Shown here: positions 1 through 10,001 of the stretch, piece after piece
Numbering within the stretch: position 1 is the first letter of the stretch
Layout of the letters: each line of letters begins with the position of its first letter
Source of the DNA: Xenorhabdus poinarii G6
Lineage (GTDB): Bacteria; Pseudomonadota; Gammaproteobacteria; Enterobacterales; Enterobacteriaceae
Direction of reading: 5' to 3'
NCBI RefSeq assembly: GCF_000968175.1
Contig: NZ_FO704551.1
Coordinates: 682,001-746,000 of the forward strand
DNA length: 64,000 nucleotides
Notes under the pieces: generated by a model
Databases searched by the model: none
What the model saw: only the letters and a program-made list of their open reading frames with translations
What the model was told of the DNA's origin: nothing
Position numbers and translations under genes: made by a program

Positions 1-1152
1 TTGTTGATTGATGAAAACCAGGGCTTCCAGATCGTAATCAAACACCTGGCCTTTTTTGTCCGCTAATTTCAAGAATGCCTGATATAACGCATCCAAATCG
101 TAATCACTCTCTTGATACCCCATTTCTGACATGCGATGTTTCACTGCGGCACGGCCAGAACGTGAAGTCAGGTTCAACTGAGTCTCTTTCAGGCCGATAG
201 ATTCTGGTGTCATGATCTCGTAAGTTTCGCGATTTTTCAGGATGCCATCCTGATGGATACCTGATGAGTGAGCGAATGCGTTACTGCCAACAACGGCTTT
301 GTGGGCGGGGATCGGGGTATTGCAAATCTGGCTGACTAATTGGCTGGTACGGTAAATTTCTTTATGATTGATATTCGTATGCACTCCCAACATTTGCTGG
401 CGTGTTTTGATCGTCATAATGACTTCTTCCAGCGAACAATTACCTGCTCGTTCGCCCAATCCATTGATCGTACCTTCTATCTGACGTGCACCGGCCTGCA
501 CTGCCGTAATGGAGTTAGCGACAGACATGCCTAAATCGTCGTGGCAGTGGACTGAAATAATCGCTTTATCAATATTGGGAACGCGATCAAACAGTGTGCG
601 GATAATGCCACCAAACTGATAAGGCGTGGTGTAACCAACCGTGTCTGGAATGTTGACTGTGGTTGCACCTGCTTTGATAGCTTGTTCAACAATGCGGCAC
701 AGATTATCGATATCTGTACGACCGGCATCTTCGCAAGAAAACTCAACGTCATCGGTGTAGTTACGTGCCCGTTTGATGGAACGAACCGCCATGGCAACAA
801 CATCATCAAATGTTCTTTTTAATTTATGTTCAACATGTAGATTTGACGTCGCCAGTACCATATGCAGGCGGAAAGCTTCGGCCACTTTCAGGGCTTCAGC
901 GGCGACATCAATATCATTATCGACACAGCGGGATAAGGCACAGATACGGCTATTTTTGATTTCACGGGCAATAACTTGAACGGATTCAAAATCTCCCGGC
1001 GAAGAAACGGGAAAACCGGCTTCAATAATATCAACCCCCAGCCTTTCCAGTGCATAAGCGATTTGCAGTTTCTCTTTTACACTCAGGCTGGCCTGTAATG
1101 CCTGCTCACCATCACGTAATGTCGTATCAAAGATAATAACTTGCTGGCTCAT
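1..1152 (-). CDS. leuA: 2-isopropylmalate synthase, C-terminus beyond window edge
   Basis: LeuA condenses acetyl-CoA with 2-oxoisovalerate in the first committed step of leucine synthesis in the cytoplasm. Reading from ATG at 1152 gives 384 uninterrupted codons up to the window edge. The frame begins [17 protein letters not shown], the metal- and substrate-binding DTTLRDGEQ motif of the family, and later has the HCHDDLGM metal-binding motif and GLGERAGN. The usual length is about 520 residues, so most of the C-terminal leucine-sensing regulatory domain lies outside the window. A leader peptide, attenuator and promoter sit directly upstream, so this is the first structural gene of a leu operon transcribed leftward. 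Identity is very secure; completeness cannot be judged. Confidence 0.97.
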   Translation of the reverse strand, partial: MSQQVIIFDTTLRDGEQALQASLSVKEKLQIAYALERLGVDIIEAGFPVSSPGDFESVQVIAREIKNSRICALSRCVDNDIDVAAEALKVAEAFRLHMVLATSNLHVEHKLKRTFDDVVAMAVRSIKRARNYTDDVEFSCEDAGRTDIDNLCRIVEQAIKAGATTVNIPDTVGYTTPYQFGGIIRTLFDRVPNIDKAIISVHCHDDLGMSVANSITAVQAGARQIEGTINGLGERAGNCSLEEVIMTIKTRQQMLGVHTNINHKEIYRTSQLVSQICNTPIPAHKAVVGSNAFAHSSGIHQDGILKNRETYEIMTPESIGLKETQLNLTSRSGRAAVKHRMSEMGYQESDYDLDALYQAFLKLADKKGQVFDYDLEALVFINQQ

Positions 1153-1226
1153 GTTTTGCTCCTGTCAAATGGACTTATTGGGTGATTCGGTTAGATGATC
1201 ATGTTTTATTTTGAGCGCCGCGCAGG

Positions 1227-1260
1227 TAAAAAAAACCCGCGTTGTGCGCGGGTTTTTTTT
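1227..1260 (-). terminator. leu operon attenuator (rho-independent terminator)
   Basis: On the minus strand a GC-rich stem (AACCCGCG / CGCGGGTT) with a short loop is followed by eight T residues. It lies between the leader peptide leuL and leuA, the position of the transcription attenuator in enterobacterial leu operons. The run of A on the other side would also let it terminate plus-strand transcription. Confidence 0.9.
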
Positions 1261-1275
1261 CTGATGAAGGTTAAC

Positions 1276-1359
1276 TTAACGCCATTTTTCATCCACCAAA
1301 ATACCGCGCACATTAAAGGCGATAAGTAGTAGATCGAGTAGAAGAAAAGCGTGATTCAT
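1276..1359 (-). CDS. leuL: leu operon leader peptide
   Basis: A 27-codon frame reads MNHAFLLLDLLLIAFNVRGI followed by LVDEKWR and a stop. Codons 6-12 are CTT CTA CTC GAT CTA CTA CTT: six leucine codons in seven positions, three of them CTA, which is rare in enterobacteria. Ribosome stalling here under leucine starvation would favour an antiterminator over the stem at 1227-1260. The start is preceded by an AAAGG ribosome-binding site. It is too short for most automatic gene calls but its position and composition are diagnostic. Confidence 0.93.
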   Translation of the reverse strand: MNHAFLLLDLLLIAFNVRGILVDEKWR

Positions 1360-1412
1360 GTAAGCTAACCTTTAGGAGTTTGTTAACTGATTTTTAACTT
1401 TCGATGTATTTA

Positions 1413-1441
1413 TTGATACTTTATCTAAAAAATAATGTCAA
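1413..1441 (-). promoter_or_regulatory. sigma70-type promoter of the leu operon
   Basis: On the minus strand TTGACA (1436-1441) and TATCAA (1413-1418) are separated by exactly 17 bases, a perfect -35 and a good -10. Transcription would start about 45 bases before leuL. Confidence 0.75.
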
Positions 1442-2196
1442 GCAATATAAGTCTAATTTTTGAGTGAATCATGCTCGCGGTTGATCTTTTATTGAACGGC
1501 TATTGGATTTGGTGACTATTTTTTACATTTTTAGCGATGTTTTTATCTATTTTTCATCGCTATATATGGAGTAAAATCCGGCTCTGATGGAGAATAAATG
1601 TGATATCTGTTATTTTATACAGTGAATAAGCGGTGACATTTTATTTGACTGTTTTCATACGGATGAATACTGACAGGGTCTAATTAACCAAGGATAGACG
1701 AATGTTAACCACTGTGTTTTTAGGTTAAGAAATCATAACCATATAGAATATTAATAAATTGTGTCTCAATATATTGGAAGAGATAATTTCTATTTAACGT
1801 ATCTAATCATTTTCTGATAGCGCGATGGATAGCGATTTCTGATCTGTTGTGGGAATACAGTCATCATTATTATGAGTTGTTTCTACTCTTCATTTTGTCA
1901 TTATTGGCTAGTCGTTTGTGATGTCAGTCGTTAGTGTAAGTTGAGTTATTTCTATTCATAGATAACGCATTAATATTCATGCTTATAACAATATTACGGT
2001 TACGTAAATAAGAAAGCATTGGTTATGCATATTTGATTTTTGTACAAGGATGAATCTCAATTGATTTACTAACAAATTGGGGTGATTGATCTTATTAATT
2101 GATAATGTTGTTTATGGTGTCTAAAGGGTAAATCTGAAAACGACCAATATCCATTATTGAATGAGATCACTGCTATAAGTCGAGTGGAGTGAATTA
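1442..2196. other. AT-rich leuA-leuO intergenic region
   Basis: About 750 bases without a convincing coding frame lie between the divergent leu operon promoter and leuO. The DNA is strongly AT-rich with many A/T runs. In E. coli the equivalent region carries H-NS-silenced leuO control elements; by analogy this is probably the leuO regulatory region, but no specific site could be assigned by eye. Confidence 0.5.
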
Positions 2197-3144
2197 ATGA
2201 CTGAATACAACTCAGAAACTACAGGAAAAAAAGAATCATGTGATGTTCAATTGCGGAGTGTAGATCTCAATTTGCTTACTGTCTTTGATACGGTAATGCA
2301 AATGCAGAATATTACACGCGCAGCTCAGGCGCTGGGAATGTCACAGCCCGCTGTCAGTAATGCGGTAGCCCGTTTGAAGACGATGTTTGATGACGAATTA
2401 TTTGTCCGTTATGGTCGGGGTATTCAGCCAACAGCGAGAGCAAAACAGCTTTTTGGTCCACTCAGACAGGCACTTCAAATTGTCCATAATGAGTTGCCCG
2501 GCGTTGGGTTTGATCCCAATAATAGTACAAGAATATTTAATCTTTCTATTTGCAGTCCTCTTGATATTCGCTTAGCAGCTAAAATTGTTGGGCAAATAAA
2601 AAAATATGCGTCTAATATCGATGTGGTCATTAAAACACAAATTAGTGATGATATTGAAAATCAATTAAAATATCAGGAAATAGAATTTGTCATCAGTTAT
2701 TCACAATTAGAATGTCCTGGTTTTCATAATTATTCTTTGTTTAATGATGAATTGGTGCTGGCTGTTTCCAGGCATCACCCTAGAATTGGTCAGCAAATTA
2801 CGCAACAGCAATTGCAGGAAGAAAGACATGCGATTGTGGCATTGGATAATGCGGATTCATTCAGTAAGCCTTACTATGAAAACAACCAGTTATTGCGTTC
2901 CGTTTCTTATCAGGGAACGGATTTAAATAGTGTTCTTAATATTGTCTCGCAGACTTATTTAGTTGCCATTGTGCCAAAATGGATGGTTGAACACTATTCT
3001 GAACAGTTAAATATTTATTCAGTACCGCTGCCTCATGGGCAGATTTCTCGCCCTTGTTATTTGATATGGCATGCTTCAACCGATCGGGATAAAGGCCACC
3101 AGTGGATGAAGTCACTGTTAAGCCATCTTGGTGAACAAGAATAA
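2197..3144 (+). CDS. leuO: LysR-type transcriptional regulator LeuO
   Basis: LeuO is a global LysR-family regulator that antagonises H-NS and, in Xenorhabdus and Photorhabdus, influences secondary metabolism and virulence (family knowledge). The 315-residue product has the N-terminal winged HTH around residues 22-80 (VDLNLLTVFD, then AAQALGMSQPAVSNAVARLK) and a LysR effector-binding domain in the remainder. The start has GGAG seven bases upstream. Its place between leuA and ilvIH is the conserved leuO locus. The long AT-rich upstream region suggests nucleoid-protein control. Confidence 0.93.
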   Translation: MTEYNSETTGKKESCDVQLRSVDLNLLTVFDTVMQMQNITRAAQALGMSQPAVSNAVARLKTMFDDELFVRYGRGIQPTARAKQLFGPLRQALQIVHNELPGVGFDPNNSTRIFNLSICSPLDIRLAAKIVGQIKKYASNIDVVIKTQISDDIENQLKYQEIEFVISYSQLECPGFHNYSLFNDELVLAVSRHHPRIGQQITQQQLQEERHAIVALDNADSFSKPYYENNQLLRSVSYQGTDLNSVLNIVSQTYLVAIVPKWMVEHYSEQLNIYSVPLPHGQISRPCYLIWHASTDRDKGHQWMKSLLSHLGEQE

Positions 3145-3449
3145 ATTGTGTTAACGCAGCCAACGTATATGAAATGAGAGCTTGTCCCTCTGGGGATTTA
3201 TCCAATAATGAGGGGAAGCTCTTGGCTCATTTTTCAGCCAAAAAAAGGGGGATTATAAGCCACTTACGCTAGACGATCCTGACCAGATGTCTAATCGCGG
3301 AATGTATCTCTGTTTTTTCAATACTCACTCAATCCCGCATATATTTTCCCATCCAGCAAACGAAGATAACAAAAATACGCTTCCCCCTTTTACTCGGAAT
3401 AGGTAGACTGCGCAAAAATAGCTAACAACTGTAAGCTGAAAAGTAGGCC
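3145..3449 (+). other. leuO downstream region with probable terminator hairpin
   Basis: No gene is seen in this 305-base gap. An imperfect inverted repeat AGAGCTTGTCCCTC / GAGGGGAAGCTCT spans 3177-3222 and is followed shortly by TTTTTC, so it probably ends leuO transcription. The remainder presumably carries the promoter of the acyl-CoA ligase gene. Confidence 0.5.
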
Positions 3450-5300
3450 ATGCCCTTACTCAAGACGCTGAATGAAATCTTTATACAGGAATATATTGTG
3501 ATAACAGATTCTCTGCATTCCTATCACTTGGTTAACCGATTACAGCAACAAGCCAACGCATATCCGGAAAAAATTGCATTTCGACAATGGTCGCCATCAG
3601 AACAACTGGCAATGACTTGGCGGCAGGTGGAATGCACAACAAAATCCGTGGCAAGAGCATTACTGTCATTGGGAATTGAGGTGCAGGGAAAGGTGGGTAT
3701 TTTTGCGCAGAATAGTCTGGCATGGTCACTAGCTGATTTAGCGATTCTTCAGCTTCGTGCTGTGACCGTGCCACTGTATGCGACCAATACCAGTGAACAG
3801 GCGGCATTTATTCTCAATGACGCAGGCGCACAGGTGCTATTTGTTGGCGGGCAGGCGCAATATGACATTGCCATGACGCTGATTGAACTGTGTCCTGGGC
3901 TTACGCATCTTATTGTGATGGATGAGTCGGTGGATTTGAAGGGATGTCCGCAGGCATTGTATTTATCCGCCTTCATTGCTCATGATTATTCACATTATCA
4001 AGTTGAGCTTGATCGCCGTATTGCCGGTCAAAATTTAAATGATCTCTTCACGCTAATCTACACCTCGGGCACAACCGGAGAGCCGAAGGGGGTGATGCTG
4101 GATTACGGCAATATTGCGTCACAGCTTTATCTGCATGATCAGAGATTAACGTTGACTCATCAGGATGTATCACTCTGCTTCTTGCCATTGTCGCATATTT
4201 TTGAGCGGGCGTGGAGTTATTATGTCATGCACACTGGCGCCCTGAATGTCTATTTGACTGACACCAATCTGGTGCGTGAAGCCATGTGTGAGGTGCGGCC
4301 GACGGTGATGTGCTCCGTTCCCCGGTTTTATGAGAAAGTTCACGGAGCGATCCTGGAAAAAGTGTCCCGTGCCCCTTTTTGGCGCCGGATCATATTTAAT
4401 TGGGCATTGAAGCGGGGGGAAAGCCGCTGGATGCATCAGTTGCAAAATAAAAAAGGTTGCCCATTCACACGCTGTAGTTATCAATTGGCTGACAAATGGG
4501 TATTGAGCAAACTGCGTCATCTTTTGGGGGGACGAGTGCGTTTCCTGCCCGTGGCGGGAGCACGCCTTGACGATAACATTACCCGTTTTTTCCTGTCCAT
4601 TGGTCTGAATATCAAATATGGCTACGGCATGACTGAGACTTGCGCGACAGTTTCTTGCTGGAAAGAAAACCATTATCTGTTGGGTTCCATTGGTACGCCA
4701 TTGCCGCATGTTGATGTTCGTATCAGTACAGAAGGGGAGATCCAGGTACGTGGCGCTATCGTCATGAAAGGTTATTTCAATCGCCCGGAAGACACGGTTC
4801 ATGCGTTTACTGAAGATGGTTGGTTGCGGACAGGGGATGCAGGTGGACTGGACGATGATGGTAATCTGTTTATTACTGAACGCCTGAAAGACTTGATGAA
4901 AACCTCAACAGGAAAATACATTGCACCGCAGATGATTGAAGGGGTGTTAGGTCAGGATCGTTTCATTGAACATATTGCTGTTATTGCCGATGCCCGCCAA
5001 TTTGTTTCTGCACTGATTGTTCCCTGTTATGAGGCGTTGGAAGAGTACGCGAGATCCATCAATCTCCATTATCGGGATCGGCTTGAATTACTGCGCAACC
5101 ACCAAGTGGTTGAGTTGTTTGAACGGCGCTTGCAAGAAATGCAGAAAAATATTGTGAAATTCCATCAGGTCAAACGGTTTATTCTGTTACCCGAAGCCTT
5201 TTCGATGGAAAAGGGAGAATTAACGCCGACATTAAAATTACGTCGTAAAATTATTTCTCAACGTTATCAAGATGAGATTGAGTCCATGTATCGGGATTAA
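3450..5300 (+). CDS. AMP-forming long-chain acyl-CoA synthetase (FadD15/FAA-like)
   Basis: This enzyme activates a carboxylic acid with ATP to an acyl-adenylate and transfers it to CoA. The 616-residue product has the AMP-binding P-loop LIYTSGTTGEPKGVM at about 202-216, the adenylate-binding YGYGMTETCA at 390-399, and GWLRTGDAG followed by DDDGNLFITERLKDLMKTSTGKY at about 457-490. It resembles the long AMP-binding ligases of the FadD15 type more than E. coli FadD. It stands alone between leuO and ilvI, where E. coli has no gene. The start is uncertain: GTG at 3498 has a better-spaced AGGA and would remove 16 residues. Substrate unknown. Confidence 0.85.
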   Translation: MPLLKTLNEIFIQEYIVITDSLHSYHLVNRLQQQANAYPEKIAFRQWSPSEQLAMTWRQVECTTKSVARALLSLGIEVQGKVGIFAQNSLAWSLADLAILQLRAVTVPLYATNTSEQAAFILNDAGAQVLFVGGQAQYDIAMTLIELCPGLTHLIVMDESVDLKGCPQALYLSAFIAHDYSHYQVELDRRIAGQNLNDLFTLIYTSGTTGEPKGVMLDYGNIASQLYLHDQRLTLTHQDVSLCFLPLSHIFERAWSYYVMHTGALNVYLTDTNLVREAMCEVRPTVMCSVPRFYEKVHGAILEKVSRAPFWRRIIFNWALKRGESRWMHQLQNKKGCPFTRCSYQLADKWVLSKLRHLLGGRVRFLPVAGARLDDNITRFFLSIGLNIKYGYGMTETCATVSCWKENHYLLGSIGTPLPHVDVRISTEGEIQVRGAIVMKGYFNRPEDTVHAFTEDGWLRTGDAGGLDDDGNLFITERLKDLMKTSTGKYIAPQMIEGVLGQDRFIEHIAVIADARQFVSALIVPCYEALEEYARSINLHYRDRLELLRNHQVVELFERRLQEMQKNIVKFHQVKRFILLPEAFSMEKGELTPTLKLRRKIISQRYQDEIESMYRD

Positions 5301-5574
5301 AAATAGGCCAATCGGCGACTATCCATCAAACAAATGTTTGCAATATGTGAATTGTTGTTTGCTAACGTTGGGGTCTAACGTTATGTTAGTTAGCTCAATG
5401 TTATCGAATTAATGCGTTATTGAAATTGCATTAAACACCGTTGTATTAAAGGCAATCGTATTCAACATCATTCACTTTATACGAATAAAAATGGCGTTAA
5501 TTAAGAGAGCGATTTCCGTTATCTGATTAAATTCCTCACTATTAACTTGCAAACAAAACCTGGAGGCAAACTCG
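5301..5574 (+). promoter_or_regulatory. ilvIH upstream control region
   Basis: The 274 bases before ilvI are AT-rich with repeated ATTAA/TTAAT-like tracts. In E. coli ilvIH is activated by Lrp from several upstream sites; the composition here is compatible with that, but individual Lrp sites cannot be defined by eye. A good ribosome site (TGGAGG) precedes ilvI. Confidence 0.4.
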
Positions 5575-7302
5575 ATGGAGATGTTGTCAGGCGCCGAAAT
5601 GGTCGTTAAGTCACTCATCGATCAAGGCGTAGAACATGTGTTCGGTTACCCGGGCGGTGCGGTATTGGATATCTATGATGCCCTGCATACGGTCGGTGGC
5701 ATCGAACATATTTTAGTTCGCCATGAACAAGGTGCTGTTCATATGGCGGATGGATATGCACGTTGTACCGGAAATGTCGGGGTTGTGTTGGTGACATCGG
5801 GACCAGGGGCAACGAATGCGATCACGGGAATTGCAACAGCTTACATGGATTCAATTCCCATGGTCGTGTTATCGGGTCAGGTTGCCAGCTCCCTGATCGG
5901 TAATGATGCTTTTCAGGAGTGTGATATGGTGGGAATTTCCCGTCCCATCGTAAAACACAGTTTTCTGGTCAAAAAAGCAGAAGATATCCCAACGACCATT
6001 AAAAAAGCGTTTTATCTGGCGGCCAGTGGCCGACCTGGGCCGGTTGTTATCGACTTTCCCAAAGATACCGTTAATCCTGCATTGAAATTTCCGTATCTGT
6101 ATCCTGAAAAAATTAACATGCGTTCTTACAACCCCACGGTTCAGGGACACCGGAAACAAATTAAGCGTGCGCTGAAAACCCTGGTGGCAGCGAAAAAGCC
6201 TGTGCTTTATGTCGGGGGAGGCGTGATCACATCAGCCTGTACAGCAGAACTGGTGAAGCTGGCTGAATATTTTCGCATTCCGGTCGCCAGTTCGTTGATG
6301 GGATTGGGAGCATTTCCGGCGACTCACCAGCAAAGTCTGGGGATGTTGGGAATGCATGGCACTTTCGAAGCGAATAAAACCATGCACAATTCCGATGTGA
6401 TTTTTGCAGTGGGCGTCCGTTTTGACGATCGAACAACCAATAATCTGGCTAAATATTGCCCGGAAGCGACGGTACTGCATATTGATATCGATCCCACCTC
6501 AATCTCAAAAACGGTGGCAGCTGATATCCCCATTGTCGGTGATGCCAAGCAGGTACTTGGTCAGATGCTGGAACTCTTGGATTCGATGGAAAATACCCAG
6601 GATCCTGATGCACTGAAAGATTGGTGGCTGTCCATTGAACAGTGGCGCAGCCGCAAATGCCTTGATTATGACCACACGACAGTGAAAATCAAACCACAAG
6701 CGGTGATTGAAACGCTTTATCGTCTAACGAAGGGCACTGCCTATGTCGCATCAGACGTTGGTCAGCATCAAATGTTTGCCGCGCTGTACTATCCATTTGA
6801 TAAACCAAGGCATTGGATTAATTCTGGTGGATTAGGCACGATGGGTTTTGGCTTGCCTGCCGCGCTTGGCGTGAAACTGGCAAAACCGGATGCGACGGTG
6901 GTGTGCGTGACTGGGGATGGTAGTATCCAGATGAATATTCAAGAACTGTCTACCGCTTTGCAATATGGTTTACCTGTTTTGGTTCTGAACTTAAACAACC
7001 GTTTCCTGGGCATGGTAAAACAGTGGCAGGACATGATCTATGCAGGTCGTCATTCCCAATCTTATATGGAATCCTTGCCTGATTTCGTCAAATTGGCGGA
7101 GTCTTATGGTCATATTGGTATTGCCATCCAGACTTACGATGAGCTGGAGACGAAACTGGCCCAAGCGTTGTATGAGGTCACTGAAAATGAACGTTTGGTT
7201 TTCGTGGATGTTACCGTTGACGAAACAGAACATGTTTATCCAATGCAAATCCGTGGCGGGGCAATGGATGAAATGTGGTTAAGCAAAACAGAGAGGACCT
7301 GA
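5575..7302 (+). CDS. ilvI: acetolactate synthase isozyme III, large subunit
   Basis: IlvI is the ThDP- and FAD-dependent catalytic subunit that makes 2-acetolactate from pyruvate (or acetohydroxybutyrate from pyruvate and 2-oxobutyrate) for valine, leucine and isoleucine. The 575 residues nearly equal the E. coli length. The N-terminus [19 protein letters not shown] is near-identical to the E. coli protein. The catalytic glutamate lies in [12 protein letters not shown], and the ThDP-Mg motif runs from [11 protein letters not shown] to [11 protein letters not shown] near residues 445-485. The stop codon overlaps the ilvH start (TGATG), so the two subunits are translationally coupled. Confidence 0.97.
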   Translation: MEMLSGAEMVVKSLIDQGVEHVFGYPGGAVLDIYDALHTVGGIEHILVRHEQGAVHMADGYARCTGNVGVVLVTSGPGATNAITGIATAYMDSIPMVVLSGQVASSLIGNDAFQECDMVGISRPIVKHSFLVKKAEDIPTTIKKAFYLAASGRPGPVVIDFPKDTVNPALKFPYLYPEKINMRSYNPTVQGHRKQIKRALKTLVAAKKPVLYVGGGVITSACTAELVKLAEYFRIPVASSLMGLGAFPATHQQSLGMLGMHGTFEANKTMHNSDVIFAVGVRFDDRTTNNLAKYCPEATVLHIDIDPTSISKTVAADIPIVGDAKQVLGQMLELLDSMENTQDPDALKDWWLSIEQWRSRKCLDYDHTTVKIKPQAVIETLYRLTKGTAYVASDVGQHQMFAALYYPFDKPRHWINSGGLGTMGFGLPAALGVKLAKPDATVVCVTGDGSIQMNIQELSTALQYGLPVLVLNLNNRFLGMVKQWQDMIYAGRHSQSYMESLPDFVKLAESYGHIGIAIQTYDELETKLAQALYEVTENERLVFVDVTVDETEHVYPMQIRGGAMDEMWLSKTERT

Positions 7303-7796
7303 TGATGCGCCGGATTTTGTCTGTATTACTGGAAAACGAATCGGGTGCATTATCCCGTGTGATCGGTTTGTTTTCTCAGCGAGGTTTTAACATCGAAACC
7401 CTGACGGTCGCTCCGACGGAAGACCCGACATTGTCACGCATGACTATTCAAACCAACGGTGATGCTAAGGTATTGGAACAAATAGAAAAGCAATTGCATA
7501 AGTTGGTGGATGTCTTGCGGGTCAATGAATTAACGGCCGGGGCACATGTTGAACGTGAGATCATGTTGGTTAAATTACATGCCAGTGGCGATGGCCGGGA
7601 AGAGATTAAGCGCAGCACGGATATTTTTCGTGGCCAGATCGTTGATGTGACGTCAACACTCTATACTGTTCAATTGGTGGGAACGAGCAAAAAACTGGAC
7701 GCTTTTCTTGATTCCGTCAGAGAAACGGCGGAGATAGTGGAAGTGGCGCGTTCGGGAATCGTGGGTATTTCTCGCGGAGATAAAATTATGCGATGA
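7302..7796 (+). CDS. ilvH: acetolactate synthase isozyme III, small regulatory subunit
   Basis: IlvH binds IlvI, raises its activity and confers valine feedback inhibition. The product begins [20 protein letters not shown], an N-terminal ACT domain, followed by the second ACT-like domain typical of the family. ATG codons at 7302 and 7305 are both usable; the second matches the E. coli N-terminus MRRIL and sits eight bases from GAGAGG. An in-frame ATG at 7275 lies inside ilvI and is unlikely. A strong terminator follows at 7835. Confidence 0.96.
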   Translation: MMRRILSVLLENESGALSRVIGLFSQRGFNIETLTVAPTEDPTLSRMTIQTNGDAKVLEQIEKQLHKLVDVLRVNELTAGAHVEREIMLVKLHASGDGREEIKRSTDIFRGQIVDVTSTLYTVQLVGTSKKLDAFLDSVRETAEIVEVARSGIVGISRGDKIMR

Positions 7797-7834
7797 AAAA
7801 TCGCTATCTGCGGGTTAATATACAGATATTTATA

Positions 7835-7862
7835 GAGCCCTGCTATAGAGTAGGGCTTTTTC
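7835..7862 (+). terminator. rho-independent terminator after ilvIH
   Basis: The inverted repeat AGCCCT / AGGGCT around CTATAGAGT is followed by a T-rich tail (TTTTTC). It ends 23 bases before the cra start codon. Confidence 0.88.
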
Positions 7863-7884
7863 ATAAAATTACTAAGGGGTTAAT

Positions 7885-8892
7885 GTGAAACTGGATGAGA
7901 TCGCCCGCTTAGCAGGGGTTTCACGTACTACGGCCAGTTATGTTATTAATGGTAAAGCCAAACAATATCGGGTCAGCGATAAAACAGTAGAAAAAGTGAT
8001 GGCAGTGGTCAGGGAACATAATTACCACCCTAATGCTGTTGCGGCTGGTCTTCGGGCGGGCCGCACCCGTTCAATTGGTTTAGTCATACCCGATTTGGAA
8101 AATACGAGTTACACGCGTATTGCGAATTATCTTGAGCGTCAGGCACGGCAGCGTGGCTACCAGCTCCTGATCGCGTGTTCTGAAGATCAGCCTGATAATG
8201 AAATGCGCTGTGTTCAGCATCTTTTGCAACGTCAGGTTGACGCAATCATTGTTTCTACGGCGTTGCCGCCTGAACATCCTTTCTATCAGCGTTGGGCCAA
8301 TCGCTCATTACCCATCATTGCGCTTGACCGTGCTTTGGACAGTGAACACTTTGTCAGTGTCGTCGGCGACGATCTCGAAGATGCGAAGATGCTGGCACAG
8401 GAGTTGCGGCAGTTTCCCGCTGAATCAGTCCTTTATTTGGGCGCATTGCCTGAATTATCCGTCAGTTTCCTGCGAGAACAAGGTTTTCGTGAAGGCTGGA
8501 AACCAGATCCACGCACCGTCAATTACCTTTATGCCAATAGCTATGAGCGTGACGCGGCGGCCGAGGCCTTTGCCGCATGGCTGGAAACCAACCCGGTTCC
8601 TCAGGCGTTATATACCACGTCCTTCGCGTTACTTCAGGGGGTCATGGATACGCTTCTTAAGCGTAATGGTCGCTTACCAAGCCAATGGGTGATCGCCACC
8701 TTTGGCGATCATGAATTGCTGGATTTCCTGGAATGTCCGGTATTGTCTGTGGCACAGCGCCATCGTGATGTTGCTGAGCGTGCTCTTGAGCTGGTATTAG
8801 CCAGTTTGAATGAAAAACAGCACCCGACGCCCGGAATAACCAGAATGCGTCGTCATTTGTGTCGTCGTGGCAAATTGAGTCGAAAAGGCTAA
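7885..8892 (+). CDS. cra: catabolite repressor/activator Cra (FruR)
   Basis: Cra is a LacI-family regulator that responds to fructose-1-phosphate/fructose-1,6-bisphosphate and switches carbon flow between glycolysis and gluconeogenesis. The 335 residues start with the HTH and hinge ([20 protein letters not shown]) and continue with a periplasmic-binding-protein-like sugar domain with near-E. coli sequence, for example [20 protein letters not shown]. The start codon is GTG, as in E. coli, with AAGGGG upstream. It sits between ilvIH and mraZ, the conserved order. Confidence 0.97.
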   Translation: MKLDEIARLAGVSRTTASYVINGKAKQYRVSDKTVEKVMAVVREHNYHPNAVAAGLRAGRTRSIGLVIPDLENTSYTRIANYLERQARQRGYQLLIACSEDQPDNEMRCVQHLLQRQVDAIIVSTALPPEHPFYQRWANRSLPIIALDRALDSEHFVSVVGDDLEDAKMLAQELRQFPAESVLYLGALPELSVSFLREQGFREGWKPDPRTVNYLYANSYERDAAAEAFAAWLETNPVPQALYTTSFALLQGVMDTLLKRNGRLPSQWVIATFGDHELLDFLECPVLSVAQRHRDVAERALELVLASLNEKQHPTPGITRMRRHLCRRGKLSRKG

Positions 8893-8898
8893 TTGAGT

Positions 8899-8919
8899 AC
8901 CCTCATGAAAGATGAGGGT
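8899..8919 (+). terminator. probable cra terminator hairpin
   Basis: ACCCTCAT and ATGAGGGT form a perfect stem around GAAAG just after the cra stop codon. The downstream tail is only moderately T-rich (TGCTGTTTGCTTTC), so strength is uncertain. Confidence 0.6.
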
Positions 8920-9449
8920 GCTGTTTGCTTTCTGAAAATTATCACAATGTGCGTTTTAAAATGATTTTGAGATTATTCTGACAAAAATTCTTCTGAACAG
9001 TTTTTTGTGACCTTTAAAATCGATAATTAACTCGTTGAATTGACAAAATGAATCATGTAGTTCCAGAACATCATTGTTATTCTGTGTGACTTCTTTTCTG
9101 AGGGTAATACCTTTATTCAGTTGATATATCATCATCTTATATTTTCAGATAAATATAATATTTCAGTATGTTATTATTTTTTGTGCTATTGTAACTAAGA
9201 TGTGTGGTTATTATTGATAGATTCAACCTGATTAACAGTCAGGCAACAAGGTGCGATGAATTACATAAATTAATTTAAATGGTAATTTTTTGTACTAAAA
9301 GGATTTCTTAACGGACCGTTTTTTTATCTTATTAAATTATTCAAAATTATCATGATGTTACCTGTTATTTTTATCACCAAAAATGAAAAAACCTTCTTTT
9401 TCTGTTCCCAATCTTTCTGTAAATCTAGCTAAAGCACACCGGCTCTGGC
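8920..9449 (+). other. cra-mraZ intergenic region
   Basis: About 530 bases of AT-rich DNA with no supported coding frame, RNA gene or repeat. It lies upstream of the cell division cluster promoter. Confidence 0.5.
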
Positions 9450-9479
9450 TTGACAAGGTTTTCATACCATCCGTAAACT
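9450..9479 (+). promoter_or_regulatory. Pmra, promoter of the division and cell wall cluster
   Basis: TTGACA at 9450-9455 is a perfect -35. TAAACT at 9474-9479, spaced 18 bases, is a fair -10 (four of six). It is 61 bases before the mraZ start and directly upstream of the MraZ boxes, matching the layout of Pmra in E. coli. Confidence 0.72.
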
Positions 9480-9486
9480 CTTTATT

Positions 9487-9512
9487 GTGGTGATTTGTGG
9501 GATAATGTGGAG
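9487..9512 (+). promoter_or_regulatory. MraZ operator: three TGG boxes at 10-base spacing
   Basis: GTGGT, GTGGG and GTGGA occur with TGG at 9488, 9498 and 9508, exactly 10 bases apart, between the promoter and mraZ. MraZ proteins bind direct TGGGN-type repeats with this spacing, so this is the expected autoregulatory site of the cluster. Confidence 0.72.
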
Positions 9513-9540
9513 ATTTGAGCCATCAAGGGGTAACCTGAGT

Positions 9541-9999
9541 ATGTTTCGTGGAGCAACACTGGTTAATCTCGATAGTAAAGGGCGGCTCACTGTACCAGCC
9601 CGATATAGAGAAATGCTGAATGAAGAATCAACAGGTCAAATGGTGTGTACCATTGATCTCCATCAGCCGTGCTTGTTGCTTTATACATTACCCGAATGGG
9701 AAATCATCGAAGAAAAATTATCTCGCTTATCCAGCATGAATCCAGCCGAGCGTCGCGTTCAACGTTTGTTATTGGGACACGCCAGTGAATGTCAAATGGA
9801 CAGTGCAGGGCGTCTTTTATTAGCTAATACACTGCGTCAGCACGCAGGGCTAACAAAAGAGGTCATGCTGGTTGGGCAATTTAATAAATTTGAATTGTGG
9901 GATGAGCAAGTTTGGTATCAGCAGATACAGAATGATATTGCGGCTGAACATTCCTTACAAGAACCTTTATCAGCAAGGCTACAGGACTTATCACTATAA
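9541..9999 (+). CDS. mraZ: transcriptional regulator MraZ
   Basis: MraZ is a ring-forming DNA-binding protein with two AbrB-like (SpoVT-type) domains that represses its own operon. The 152-residue product begins [20 protein letters not shown] and repeats the DxxGR motif in the second half ([14 protein letters not shown]). I chose ATG at 9541, preceded by GGGG and matching family length; an upstream in-frame ATG at 9487 lies within the operator and would add 18 atypical residues. First gene of the dcw cluster, two bases before rsmH. Confidence 0.95.
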   Translation: MFRGATLVNLDSKGRLTVPARYREMLNEESTGQMVCTIDLHQPCLLLYTLPEWEIIEEKLSRLSSMNPAERRVQRLLLGHASECQMDSAGRLLLANTLRQHAGLTKEVMLVGQFNKFELWDEQVWYQQIQNDIAAEHSLQEPLSARLQDLSL

Positions 10000-10001
10000 A
10001 C

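Noticed and set aside
2387..3205. Alternative frames within and across leuO
   Set aside because: Shadows of leuO; the leuO frame has a full HTH and effector domain.
4170..4802. 210-codon minus-strand frame inside the acyl-CoA ligase
   Set aside because: Fully inside a gene with clear catalytic motifs; the translated sequence has no recognisable domain.
9487..9540. Upstream ATG extending MraZ by 18 residues
   Set aside because: It lies within the MraZ boxes, has no ribosome site and the extension does not resemble the family N-terminus.
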